This document shows positions 45,828 through 53,385 of a stretch of DNA of 64,000 nt, one piece after another. Under the pieces are notes generated by a model. It was given only the letters and a program-made list of their open reading frames with translations. It had not been told where the DNA came from and searched no databases. Position 1 is the first letter of the stretch, and each line of letters begins with the position of its first letter. The DNA comes from Agathobacter sp. (GTDB taxonomy: Bacteria > Bacillota > Clostridia > Lachnospirales > Lachnospiraceae). Both the position numbers and the translations under genes were made by a program. The DNA is taken from assembly GCA_022772675.1 (NCBI GenBank), contig JALEZW010000046.1, forward strand, positions 62,001 through 126,000, in the 5' to 3' direction.

Positions 45828-46316
45828 ATGGCTATGTCAAATAATCAGATTGCGGAGAAAGAAAGTCAGAATTCAGAGAAAGAGGTCAAGCAGTACATTG
45901 TTGTACAGATTGGTTCTGAAAAATACGGAATTGATATCAGCTATGTGGACAATATTGTCCGCATGCAGAAGATAACCCGTGTGCCTAAGGCACAGGTATA
46001 TTTTAAAGGAATTATCAACCTGCGCGGTGAAATCGTACCGGTTATGAGTTTACGTCTTAAAATGGGACTGGAGGATGATAATTTTACCTCGGCTTCCCGC
46101 ATTATTATTCTTAAATTTGAAGATAAGGGATCTCTTGGCGTAATCGTGGATGAAGTTTGTGAGGTTGTAAATCTGTCAGATGATCAGATTGAGAATAATA
46201 ATATCTCATCCAGCCACGGAAAAGATTCCTTTATCAATGGAATCGGATCTAATGGAGAACAGCTCATTTCGCTCCTGGAACTTGGGGCGATTGTAGACGA
46301 AAAAGATAATGCATAA
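45828..46316 (+). CDS. cheW: Chemotaxis coupling protein CheW
   Basis: A 162-residue adaptor that joins CheA to chemoreceptors. The single CheW domain shows YIVVQIGSEKYGIDISYVDN, ITRVPKAQVYFKGIINLRGE and IVDEVCEVVNLSDDQIE, matching the family throughout. GGGGGTGGAG lies upstream of the ATG. A perfect hairpin follows the stop and separates it from cheC. Confidence 0.96.
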   Translation: MAMSNNQIAEKESQNSEKEVKQYIVVQIGSEKYGIDISYVDNIVRMQKITRVPKAQVYFKGIINLRGEIVPVMSLRLKMGLEDDNFTSASRIIILKFEDKGSLGVIVDEVCEVVNLSDDQIENNNISSSHGKDSFINGIGSNGEQLISLLELGAIVDEKDNA

Positions 46317-46320
46317 CATG

Positions 46321-46351
46321 ATGGATAGTGAGGCTATGCCTCACTATCCAT
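46321..46351 (+). other. Perfect hairpin between cheW and cheC
   Basis: ATGGATAGTGAGGC (46321-46334), loop TAT, GCCTCACTATCCAT (46338-46351): a perfect 14-bp stem with no U-tract after it. It is therefore more likely an mRNA processing or stability element than a terminator. The cheC ribosome site (46359-46364) stays outside the stem. Confidence 0.85.
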
Positions 46352-46370
46352 GGTTATTGGGAGGAATAGG

Positions 46371-46991
46371 ATGAGTGAATTTACACTGGACCATGTTAAT
46401 GAGATGTATATTGATGTTCTGCGGGAAATAGGAAATATTGGTGCAGGGAATGCAACAACATCTCTGGCAAGCATGATTAATGAACAGATTAATATGAATG
46501 TCCCGAAGGTGGAACTGATGGAGGCATCTAAGCTTAGTTCCGCAATCTGTCCGGAGGATGAGATTATTGTGGGGATTTTTCTTGAGGTTATGCATGATAT
46601 TACAGGAAGCATGATGTTCCTGATGCGCATGGGTTCCGCCCATTACCTTGTAAACCGGTTGATGGGGCGTGACCCGGACTGTCAGAATGATTTTGATGAG
46701 ATGGATCTTTCAGCAATGAAGGAAATTGGAAATATCATTGCAGCCTCCTATCTGTCAGCACTTTCCAGTATGACAGGACTTACCATTATGCCATCCATTC
46801 CATATATCGCAGTAGATATGGCAGGGGCAATTTTGAGTGTACCGGCGATTCAGTTTGGACAGCTTGGAAATAATGCACTTTTGATCGAAACAGAATTTGG
46901 AGATGACAGAATGATCAATGGTTATTTCATTCTGATGCCGGAAGAAAACTCATATGAAAAAATATTATCATCCCTGGGAATTCAGCTATAG
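46371..46991 (+). CDS. cheC: CheY-P phosphatase CheC
   Basis: A 206-residue chemotaxis phosphatase that also regulates the receptor deamidase CheD. Both active-site helices are intact: REIGNIGAGNATTSLASM and MKEIGNIIAASYLSALSSM, each with Glu and Asn. The track start at 46350 lies in the preceding hairpin. ATG 46371 has GGGAGG six nt upstream. Together with FliY it gives the locus two CheY-P phosphatases. Confidence 0.95.
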   Translation: MSEFTLDHVNEMYIDVLREIGNIGAGNATTSLASMINEQINMNVPKVELMEASKLSSAICPEDEIIVGIFLEVMHDITGSMMFLMRMGSAHYLVNRLMGRDPDCQNDFDEMDLSAMKEIGNIIAASYLSALSSMTGLTIMPSIPYIAVDMAGAILSVPAIQFGQLGNNALLIETEFGDDRMINGYFILMPEENSYEKILSSLGIQL

Positions 46992-47003
46992 GAGAAAGAA
47001 AGT

Positions 47004-47489
47004 ATGGGCGAATTGATTAAGGTTGGAATGGCAGATCTGAAAGTCGCCAAGGCTCCTGACACGCTGACAACGCTCGGGCTTGGGTCATGTATTGGATTGA
47101 CATTGTATGATCCGGTAAAAAAGGTTGGCGGATTGGTACATTACATGCTGCCGGACAGCACAAAACTGAAAAATAATACAAACATTGCCAAATTCGGGGA
47201 TACAGGAATTCGTGAATTACTGAAACAGATACTTGCCATTGGGGCAAACCAGCGCAGACTTGTATCCAAGATTGCAGGTGGTGCATGCATGTTTGAAACC
47301 AGCGGTTTATCTTCGATTGGAAATGTAGGAGCGCGGAATGCAGAGCAGGCAAAGCTTGTGTTAAAGCAGCTTGGAATTCCGTTAGTTGCAGAGGATACCG
47401 GTTTAAATTACGGTAGAACTGTAGAATTGGATTGTAATACCGGAGATTTTCTTATTAAATCAGTAGGAAAATCTTCGAAGGTAATATAG
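47004..47489 (+). CDS. cheD: Chemoreceptor glutamine deamidase CheD
   Basis: A 161-residue deamidase that activates chemoreceptors. The catalytic Cys is in LGLGSCIGLTLYDP and the His in GGLVHYMLPDS, followed by the conserved KIAGGACMFE. It lies 12 nt after cheC, its regulatory partner. GGAGAAAG is the ribosome site. Confidence 0.96.
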   Translation: MGELIKVGMADLKVAKAPDTLTTLGLGSCIGLTLYDPVKKVGGLVHYMLPDSTKLKNNTNIAKFGDTGIRELLKQILAIGANQRRLVSKIAGGACMFETSGLSSIGNVGARNAEQAKLVLKQLGIPLVAEDTGLNYGRTVELDCNTGDFLIKSVGKSSKVI

Positions 47490-47500
47490 GGGAAAACAAA

Positions 47501-47815
47501 ATGAAAACCAATGGTGTACCGGCTGTTATTATGCTGACAGCGGGATTGATTGACTGTGTGCTTTCCATTTACCGGCATTTGGATTTGTGGACATTTACAA
47601 AAAGGCTTTTTCTGGTTCTGCTGGTGTTTTATGTCATCGGCTGTGTTGTGAAAATAATTTTAGATCATAGTTTTAAAGTTATGGATGATAAAAACGAAAA
47701 CGAGAATGAACTGGAAGAAGAAAAGGGTCTTGATGCTGCAGAGGAAGAACAGGACAATAAAGAAGAGTCAGAGGCAGATGCTTCGGATGAACCAAAGGAA
47801 CAGGACAGTGAGTAA
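47501..47815 (+). CDS. Small membrane protein with acidic tail, unknown
   Basis: I do not recognise this 104-residue protein. It has two hydrophobic segments (about 8-26 and 35-55) and then a very acidic, Glu/Asp-rich tail from residue 60 to the end. It lies 11 nt after cheD and 18 nt before sigD, so it is cotranscribed with them. Position suggests a motility or membrane-sensing role, but nothing in the sequence shows a function. Confidence 0.75.
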   Translation: MKTNGVPAVIMLTAGLIDCVLSIYRHLDLWTFTKRLFLVLLVFYVIGCVVKIILDHSFKVMDDKNENENELEEEKGLDAAEEEQDNKEESEADASDEPKEQDSE

Positions 47816-47833
47816 CTGGGCGGGTTGATGTAG

Positions 47834-48601
47834 ATGAAAACTGCGGAAAGAGATAAACTATGGGAAGCGTATCGTAAGAAACATACGCAGGAAATCAGGG
47901 AGCAGCTCATAATTGAATATTCACAGCTCGTCAAGCTGGTTGCAGGACGTTTAAGCATGTATCTGGGACATAACGTGGAGTATGATGATCTGGTAAGCTA
48001 TGGGATTTTTGGGCTCATTGATGCAATCGATAAATTTGATGCAGACAAAAATGTAAAGTTTGAAACCTATGCAAGCCTTAGGATTCGAGGAGCGATACTG
48101 GATCAGATCCGTAAAATGGACTGGATACCGCGAAGCGTCAGACAGCGTCAGCGAAAAATAGAAGATGCCATGAAACAGGTGGAACTTCGTACCGGAAAGA
48201 CGGTTACTGATGAAGAAATTGCCCGGCAGCTTGAAATTACCACAGATGAGCTTTGCAGCTGGCAGACGGAACTTAAGGTGACAAATGTTGTCTCTTTGAA
48301 TGAATTCGAGGATAATGATGGTCCGGATCCGATTTTGGATTCTTCTCATCCGGAACGTTTTGCCCAGCCGGAGGATGTTGTGGCAGCTGCAGAACTTAAA
48401 GAAAAGCTGAGGGAATCTTTGGATGTCCTGACTGAGAAGGAACGACGGGTGATTGAACTCTATTATTACGAAGATATGACATTAAAGGAAATCAGTAAAA
48501 TTCTTGGGGTGTCGGAGTCACGTATTTCCCAGCTTCATACAAAGGCACTGAATAAGATGAAAAAGAAAATGGGACCATATATGAATATTTTGGTAGAGTA
48601 G
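47834..48601 (+). CDS. sigD: Flagellar sigma factor sigma-D/FliA
   Basis: A 255-residue sigma-28-type factor that reads late flagellar and chemotaxis genes such as flagellin. Region 2 has VEYDDLVSYGIFGLIDAIDK and FETYASLRIRGAILDQIRKM; region 4 has LTEKERRVIELYYYEDMTLK and SESRISQLHTKAL. These are the FliA/WhiG-group features. Its anti-sigma factor gene flgM is not in the window. It sits near the 3' end of the second flagellar unit, as in B. subtilis, where it is followed by swrB. Confidence 0.95.
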   Translation: MKTAERDKLWEAYRKKHTQEIREQLIIEYSQLVKLVAGRLSMYLGHNVEYDDLVSYGIFGLIDAIDKFDADKNVKFETYASLRIRGAILDQIRKMDWIPRSVRQRQRKIEDAMKQVELRTGKTVTDEEIARQLEITTDELCSWQTELKVTNVVSLNEFEDNDGPDPILDSSHPERFAQPEDVVAAAELKEKLRESLDVLTEKERRVIELYYYEDMTLKEISKILGVSESRISQLHTKALNKMKKKMGPYMNILVE

Positions 48602-48610
48602 GAGTTACAT

Positions 48611-48919
48611 ATGCCGATAGCACCAATTAACTATGCAACAATTCAAAGAACTGCAGATATTGAAAACGTAAAAATGCAGCAGGATGCAAAGCCTGCTGTT
48701 GACCAGCAGAATATCCAGGTGCAGGTGGAGCACCGGGAGGATGCACTGCGAAATCAGGTATTAAATCCAGAAAAAAATGATAAACCTGACAATCATATGG
48801 ATGCCAGGGAAGAGGGAAAGAACAAGTATAAAAAACAGGGAACCGTCAAAAAGAAGGCAAAAGGGGAGAAAGATGTTTCTTCCAATGCTTTCCGTGGTGG
48901 ATTTGATGTGAAAATTTGA
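48611..48919 (+). CDS. Hypothetical hydrophilic protein downstream of sigD
   Basis: I do not recognise this 102-residue protein. It is hydrophilic, Gln/Asn/Asp rich in the first half and Lys rich in the second (KYKKQGTVKKKAKGE), with no signal or membrane span. The end SSNAFRGGFDVKI looks like a conserved tail. A clear GTAGGAG precedes the ATG. It lies nine nt after sigD and nine nt before the DUF6115 gene, so it belongs to the same operon. Confidence 0.7.
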   Translation: MPIAPINYATIQRTADIENVKMQQDAKPAVDQQNIQVQVEHREDALRNQVLNPEKNDKPDNHMDAREEGKNKYKKQGTVKKKAKGEKDVSSNAFRGGFDVKI

Positions 48920-48928
48920 GGATAAAAC

Positions 48929-49660
48929 ATGACAGGTGTAGAGATTACGTTAATTCTGGCAGGAATCTTTCTGATACTTGGAAGTTTTTTTGTACAGGAA
49001 AAGCTTTCGCCAAGAGATGTGGACGAAATTACCAGGTTAAGTGAAAAAGAATTGAAAATTATTGTGGAGAGGCAGTTAAAGAGAGCCAATGATGAGGTAG
49101 AAGCGTCCATTGATGAGATGATGGATGAATCCATGGAAATTGCAAAACGTGCTATGGAGAAGGAAACCAATGAAAAAATCATGGCAATTAATGAATACGC
49201 CAATACGGTGATTGAGTCCATGAATAAAACCCATAACGAGATCCTTTTTCTTTACAATATGTTAAATGACAAGCATACCGAGTTGACAGGTCTTGTTTCA
49301 CAGCTTCAGCAGTTTATGGAACAGGTAAAGAAAACAGAACGGGAAATTGTAGACCGGATTTCCGATGCGGTAAATGATGTACCGAGGAAAAAGGAAACCA
49401 CTGTTCCGGAGTATGCATCTGTACAAAGAACAGCTGCGGTGCAGAAGACTTCCGCAGAGGGTGAAGCAGAAACCGGGAAAACACCATCGGGCCGAAAGAG
49501 AACGCCGGTACAGGATGTGAGCAGTTTTAATGATCAGGTACTTTACCTTCATCAAAATGGAGCATCTGATGTGGAAATAGCGCGTCAGCTTGGCCGGGGA
49601 CTGGGCGAGGTGAAACTGGTATTAGGTTTGTACAAAGGGGAAGATGTCAGTGAGATTTAA
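48929..49660 (+). CDS. SwrB-like membrane coiled-coil protein (DUF6115)
   Basis: A 243-residue protein with one N-terminal span (ITLILAGIFLILGSFFV), a long charged coiled coil (about 25-150), a variable linker, and a C-terminal helix-turn-helix-like end ASDVEIARQLGRGLGEVKLV. That end and the layout match B. subtilis SwrB (YlxL), which promotes flagellar gate assembly and likewise lies just after sigD. The function here is inferred from layout and position only. Confidence 0.72.
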   Translation: MTGVEITLILAGIFLILGSFFVQEKLSPRDVDEITRLSEKELKIIVERQLKRANDEVEASIDEMMDESMEIAKRAMEKETNEKIMAINEYANTVIESMNKTHNEILFLYNMLNDKHTELTGLVSQLQQFMEQVKKTEREIVDRISDAVNDVPRKKETTVPEYASVQRTAAVQKTSAEGEAETGKTPSGRKRTPVQDVSSFNDQVLYLHQNGASDVEIARQLGRGLGEVKLVLGLYKGEDVSEI

Positions 49661-50330
49661 ATATTATTTACGTGGGTGCGGACTTGGCATTGTGGTTGCT
49701 GTAGTTGTTATGATTGCTGCCATCCATTCCCATGGAGGACTTATGACGGATGATAGGGCGATGGAGCGGGCATCGGAACTTGGTATGATCATGCCGGAGA
49801 ATACGGAAAAAGAAACACAGGCGACGGAACTTCCGATAAAGGAAACCACATCACCGGATACGGAAAAACATTCCGGTCAGGTAACTCAGAAAATCCCGAA
49901 TACTCTGCAGAAATCTTCGGAATCTGAAAAAAAAGATGACGCAGATAATAAAAATAAAACATCTGAGATAAAAGGAACGGAGAAGGAATCAGAAAAGAAG
50001 GAATCAGAAAAAAACAATTCCGAGAAGCAGGATTCCCAGAAACAGGATTCCGAAAAGACGGACGTGGCTAAGAAAAACGGGACCTCTACAAAAAAGACAG
50101 ATTCTGATTCGGAAGAGGAGACAATAACTTTTACAATCCGAGGCGGTGAATACTGCAGAAAAATTGCCCAAAACCTTTATGACAAGGGTCTGGTGGAGGA
50201 TGCAGAAGAGTTTCGAAAGTATATGCAGGAGCATGATTATGATAATCTGATCCGTGTGGGGACCTACCAGCTAAAAAAAGGAATGGATTATAAGGAAATC
50301 GCAAAAATTCTTACAACGAGACCAAATTAA
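49644..50330 (+). CDS. Membrane protein with MltG-like LysM-type domain
   Basis: A 228-residue protein with one N-terminal span (GLGIVVAVVVMIAAI, about 12-26). A long Ser/Lys/Glu-rich linker (about 50-160) with KKESEKNNSEKQDSQKQDSE-type repeats follows. The C-terminal region ITFTIRGGEYCRKIAQNLYD to GMDYKEIAKILT resembles the LysM-like subdomain of the lytic transglycosylase MltG/YceG. The MltG catalytic domain itself is missing, so I infer peptidoglycan binding only. It overlaps the DUF6115 gene by 17 nt and is the last gene of the motility cluster. Confidence 0.65.
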   Translation: MSVRFKYYLRGCGLGIVVAVVVMIAAIHSHGGLMTDDRAMERASELGMIMPENTEKETQATELPIKETTSPDTEKHSGQVTQKIPNTLQKSSESEKKDDADNKNKTSEIKGTEKESEKKESEKNNSEKQDSQKQDSEKTDVAKKNGTSTKKTDSDSEEETITFTIRGGEYCRKIAQNLYDKGLVEDAEEFRKYMQEHDYDNLIRVGTYQLKKGMDYKEIAKILTTRPN

Positions 50331-50380
50331 AAGCTTGTTAAAAAATTGTAACAGAAAATTTAAAAAATCGCAGGAAATCC

Positions 50381-50418
50381 TTGCAAAGAGACCTTTGGTA
50401 TGATATAATGCCAAAGGT
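50381..50418 (+). promoter_or_regulatory. rpsB promoter with inverted repeat around the -10
   Basis: TTGCAA (50381-50386), 17 nt, TATAAT (50404-50409). ACCTTTGG (50391-50398) and CCAAAGGT (50411-50418) form an inverted repeat flanking the -10. It could be an operator, or a terminator stem for the upstream operon (followed by TTTAATTTT). Confidence 0.7.
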
Positions 50419-50528
50419 TTTAATTTTATCAATCACATGTATGGAGGATGCCGGTGCCGGATTTACGCTTTCCGGTGGCAGACCAATAGGAAGTACATGG
50501 AAGAACACAACCAAATGGAGGTATTAAA
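50419..50528 (+). promoter_or_regulatory. rpsB 5' leader
   Basis: About 110 nt of leader precede rpsB. The GC-rich section 50450-50480 (GCCGGTGCCGG ... CCGGTGGC) could fold. Such leaders of S2 operons are often sites of autoregulation, but I recognise no known RNA family here. A 31-codon frame runs through it (50437-50532) without a ribosome site. Confidence 0.35.
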
Positions 50529-51266
50529 ATGAGCGTAATTTCTATGAAACAGTTACTGGAGGCAGGTGTTCATTTCGGACATCAGACAAGAAGATGGAAT
50601 CCTAAGATGGCTCCGTATATCTACACAGAGCGTAACGGAATCTATATCATTGACTTACAGAAGTCTGTAGGTAAGGTGGATGAGGCATATGATGCGATTT
50701 CTGATATTACTGCACAGGGTGGTACAATCCTTTTTGTTGGTACCAAGAAGCAGGCACAGGATGCAATCAAGACCGAGGCTGAGCGTTGCGGAATGTATTA
50801 TGTAAATGAGAGATGGTTAGGTGGAATGCTTACAAACTTCAGAACCATCCAGAGCCGTATTGAACGTCTTAAGGAAATTGAGACTATGTCTGAGGATGGA
50901 ACATTTGATGTTCTGCCAAAAAAGGAAGTTATCGCACTGAAGAAAGAGTGGGATAAGTTGGAGAAGAACCTTGGCGGAATCAAGGATATGAAGAGAATTC
51001 CGGATGCTATCTTCGTTGTAGATCCGAAGAAAGAAAAGATTTGTGTACAGGAAGCACAGGCTCTTGGAATCACTCTGATTGGTATTGCTGATACAAACTG
51101 TGATCCGGATGAGCTGGATTATGTAATTCCGGGAAATGATGATGCAATCAGAGCTGTTAAGCTGATTGTTTCTAAAATGGCAGATGCTGTTATTGAGGCA
51201 AAGCAGGGAGCAGAAAATACTGTTGCTGAAGAAACCGAGGAAACTGCAGAAGAGGCAGAGGCATAA
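50529..51266 (+). CDS. rpsB: Ribosomal protein S2
   Basis: A 245-residue small-subunit protein. It begins [20 protein letters not shown], the invariant S2 start, and contains [37 protein letters not shown] and [20 protein letters not shown]. An acidic Glu/Ala tail follows. GGAGG lies eight nt before the ATG. It has its own strong promoter and is followed by tsf after 32 nt, the standard pair. Confidence 0.98.
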   Translation: MSVISMKQLLEAGVHFGHQTRRWNPKMAPYIYTERNGIYIIDLQKSVGKVDEAYDAISDITAQGGTILFVGTKKQAQDAIKTEAERCGMYYVNERWLGGMLTNFRTIQSRIERLKEIETMSEDGTFDVLPKKEVIALKKEWDKLEKNLGGIKDMKRIPDAIFVVDPKKEKICVQEAQALGITLIGIADTNCDPDELDYVIPGNDDAIRAVKLIVSKMADAVIEAKQGAENTVAEETEETAEEAEA

Positions 51267-51298
51267 GATATCACAGGTTAAATTTGGAGGATTATAAA

Positions 51299-52234
51299 AT
51301 GGCAATTACAGCTGCTATGGTAAAGGAACTGCGTGAAATGACCGGCGCAGGAATGATGGATTGTAAGAAAGCTTTAAACGAGACAAACGGAAATATGGAT
51401 GAGGCCGTTGAATTCTTAAGAAAGAATGGACAGGCTAAGGCTGAGAAGAAGGCTAATCGTATCGCAGCAGAAGGTCTCTGTGCAGTTGTTGTGAAAAATG
51501 ATACGGAGGCTGCTGTTGTAGAGGTTAACTCTGAGACAGATTTCGTTGCAAAGAATGATACATTTAAGGCATTTGTTGACGCTGTGGCAAATCAGGCAGT
51601 TGCATCCGATGCTGCAGATATGGATGCATTTATGGCTGAAAAATGGAATGAGGATGATTCCAAGACAGTTCAGGATGCTTTAGTTGAGAAGGTCGCTGTT
51701 ATCGGTGAAAACTTAAAGATCCGCCGCTTCCAGAAGGTAACTGCTGAGAACGGATGTGTTGTATCTTATGTACACGGTGGCGGAAGAATCGGTGTTATCG
51801 TTGAGGCTGAGACCGATGTGGTAAATGACACCGTTAAAGAGGCTATGACAAACATTGCTATGCAGATTGCTGCATTAAATCCGAAGTATGTCAGCCGTGA
51901 TGAAGTAAGTGCTGAGTACATTGCACATGAGAAAGAAATTCTTCTTGCTCAGATTCAGAATGATCCGAAGGAGTCTCAAAAGCCTGAGAAGGTAATCAAC
52001 GGAATCATTGAGGGACGTGTCAGCAAGGAATTAAAGGAAATCTGTCTGGTAGATCAGGTTTACGTAAAGGCTGAAGATGGAAAGCAGAGCGTTGCTAAAT
52101 ACTTAGAGCAGGTATCCAAGGAAGTCGGAACAACTGTTTCTGTTAAGCGTTTTGTTCGTTTCGAGACCGGCGAGGGACTGGAAAAGAAGAATGAGGATTT
52201 TGCTGCAGAAGTTGCTGCACAGATGAACGCATAA
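51299..52234 (+). CDS. tsf: Elongation factor Ts
   Basis: A 311-residue nucleotide-exchange factor for EF-Tu. It begins AITAAMVKELREMTGAGMMD and has the conserved VNSETDFVAKNDTF. The track's start at 51284 lies in the ribosome-site region; ATG 51299 has GGAGG eight nt upstream. It is followed by an intrinsic terminator, so rpsB-tsf is a two-gene unit. Confidence 0.98.
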   Translation: MAITAAMVKELREMTGAGMMDCKKALNETNGNMDEAVEFLRKNGQAKAEKKANRIAAEGLCAVVVKNDTEAAVVEVNSETDFVAKNDTFKAFVDAVANQAVASDAADMDAFMAEKWNEDDSKTVQDALVEKVAVIGENLKIRRFQKVTAENGCVVSYVHGGGRIGVIVEAETDVVNDTVKEAMTNIAMQIAALNPKYVSRDEVSAEYIAHEKEILLAQIQNDPKESQKPEKVINGIIEGRVSKELKEICLVDQVYVKAEDGKQSVAKYLEQVSKEVGTTVSVKRFVRFETGEGLEKKNEDFAAEVAAQMNA

Positions 52235-52245
52235 TTGATTTGATG

Positions 52246-52308
52246 AAAACCCTGAAAATCTTATTGGTACTGTTAAAAGCGGACATATAAGATTTTTGGG
52301 GTTTTTTT
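52246..52308 (+). terminator. Intrinsic terminator after tsf
   Basis: Left arm AACCCTGAAAATCTTAT (to 52264) pairs with ATAAGATTTTTGGGGTTT (from 52287) with small mismatches, followed by a seven-T run (52302-52308). Confidence 0.88.
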
Positions 52309-52330
52309 GTGTGAATCTGACAATTAATTC

Positions 52331-52358
52331 TTTACAAGTTATCAAAATATGTTAAAAT
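52331..52358 (+). promoter_or_regulatory. Promoter of the deacetylase-like gene
   Basis: TTTACA (52331-52336), 16 nt, TAAAAT (52353-52358), 32 nt before the ATG. Confidence 0.65.
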
Positions 52359-52389
52359 AGAAAAGGATATTTCCCGACGGAGGGATAAA

Positions 52390-53361
52390 ATGAGTACAAA
52401 TGATATAGATGCTTTGGAGCAGCAGCGCCAGAGGCGGAATCACATCAGTCGTATTAAATCGGGAATTATTCTTGCAGTTACGATTTGGATGATGGTTTCC
52501 ATTCTCGCTATCGTTATTCTGACCGTTCAGGTTGTCAGACTGAGTTATCAGGTAGAGCATTTACTGACGGAGAGAGAATATTCATCTGGTACACCGGAAA
52601 GAAATATGGGAATTCCGGAGACGGAGATATCGTCGGAGGAAGTGAAAGAGACAGAGACAGATATACAGTCAGGAAGCAGTGAGACCGTAACAGGACTTGA
52701 TTCTGCAGAAAATATGGCAAAAGAGGGAGATACGCATAAAGTTTATCTGACCTTTGACGGGGGACCGGATGAAAACACAGACAAAATTCTGGATGTTTTA
52801 GAACAGTATGACGTGAAGGCAACTTTCTTTGTTTCAGGAAATGATGCAGAAGATATGAAAAAAGTTTACAAGCGCATTGTAAAGGATGGACATACCTTAG
52901 GAATGCATTCCTACTCCAATCAGTATAGTACGGTGTATGGCTCAGTGGAAGCTTTTGAAAAGGATTTTGACAAGCTTTCGGAATATCTTGAGAAAGTTAC
53001 GGGAAAGAAAAGTATCTATTACCGTTTTCCGGGTGGAAGCAGCAATGGAATCAGTAACGTGGATATGACAGAGTTTGTACATATTTTGAATGAGAAAGGG
53101 ATTACCTATTTTGACTGGAATGTTTCTTCCGGAGACACTTCATCGGATTGTACAGTGGATGATGTGGTGAAAAATGTCACAGATGGGGTTAAGAAATATA
53201 AAACATCTGTTGTTTTACTGCATGACAGTAATGAAAATGGGACAACGGCGGAGGCACTTGGACCTCTGATTGATTCTCTGAAAAAGATGAAAGCAGAGAT
53301 TCTGCCAATTGATCAGAAAACAGAAGTAATACAGTATATCAAGGCGGACAGCGTTGAATAA
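52390..53361 (+). CDS. Polysaccharide deacetylase-like (NodB/CE4) membrane protein
   Basis: A 323-residue protein with a short cytoplasmic start, a membrane span (IILAVTIWMMVSILAIVILT, about 27-47), a Ser/Glu-rich linker and a NodB-fold domain (about 115-315). Such enzymes deacetylate peptidoglycan or other cell-wall glycans. Motif 1 reads TFDGGPD where CE4 enzymes have TFDDGP. Motif 2 reads HSYSN where they have H[ST]xxH. Motifs RFPGG, FDWN and LLHDS are near normal. Two of three metal ligands are thus changed, so activity is doubtful. GGAGG lies before the ATG; a bactofilin gene follows after 24 nt. Confidence 0.88.
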   Translation: MSTNDIDALEQQRQRRNHISRIKSGIILAVTIWMMVSILAIVILTVQVVRLSYQVEHLLTEREYSSGTPERNMGIPETEISSEEVKETETDIQSGSSETVTGLDSAENMAKEGDTHKVYLTFDGGPDENTDKILDVLEQYDVKATFFVSGNDAEDMKKVYKRIVKDGHTLGMHSYSNQYSTVYGSVEAFEKDFDKLSEYLEKVTGKKSIYYRFPGGSSNGISNVDMTEFVHILNEKGITYFDWNVSSGDTSSDCTVDDVVKNVTDGVKKYKTSVVLLHDSNENGTTAEALGPLIDSLKKMKAEILPIDQKTEVIQYIKADSVE

Positions 53362-53385
53362 ATATGAAATGGAGGATGTAAAAAA

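Noticed and set aside
50346-50360. Second CodY box upstream of rpsB (CAGAAAATT)
   Set aside because: Only the right half matches the consensus; about 10 of 15 positions overall, which is expected by chance in AT-rich DNA.
50437-50532. 31-codon ORF in the rpsB leader as a gene
   Set aside because: It has no ribosome site and an unusual Arg/Cys/Trp composition; probably chance openness.
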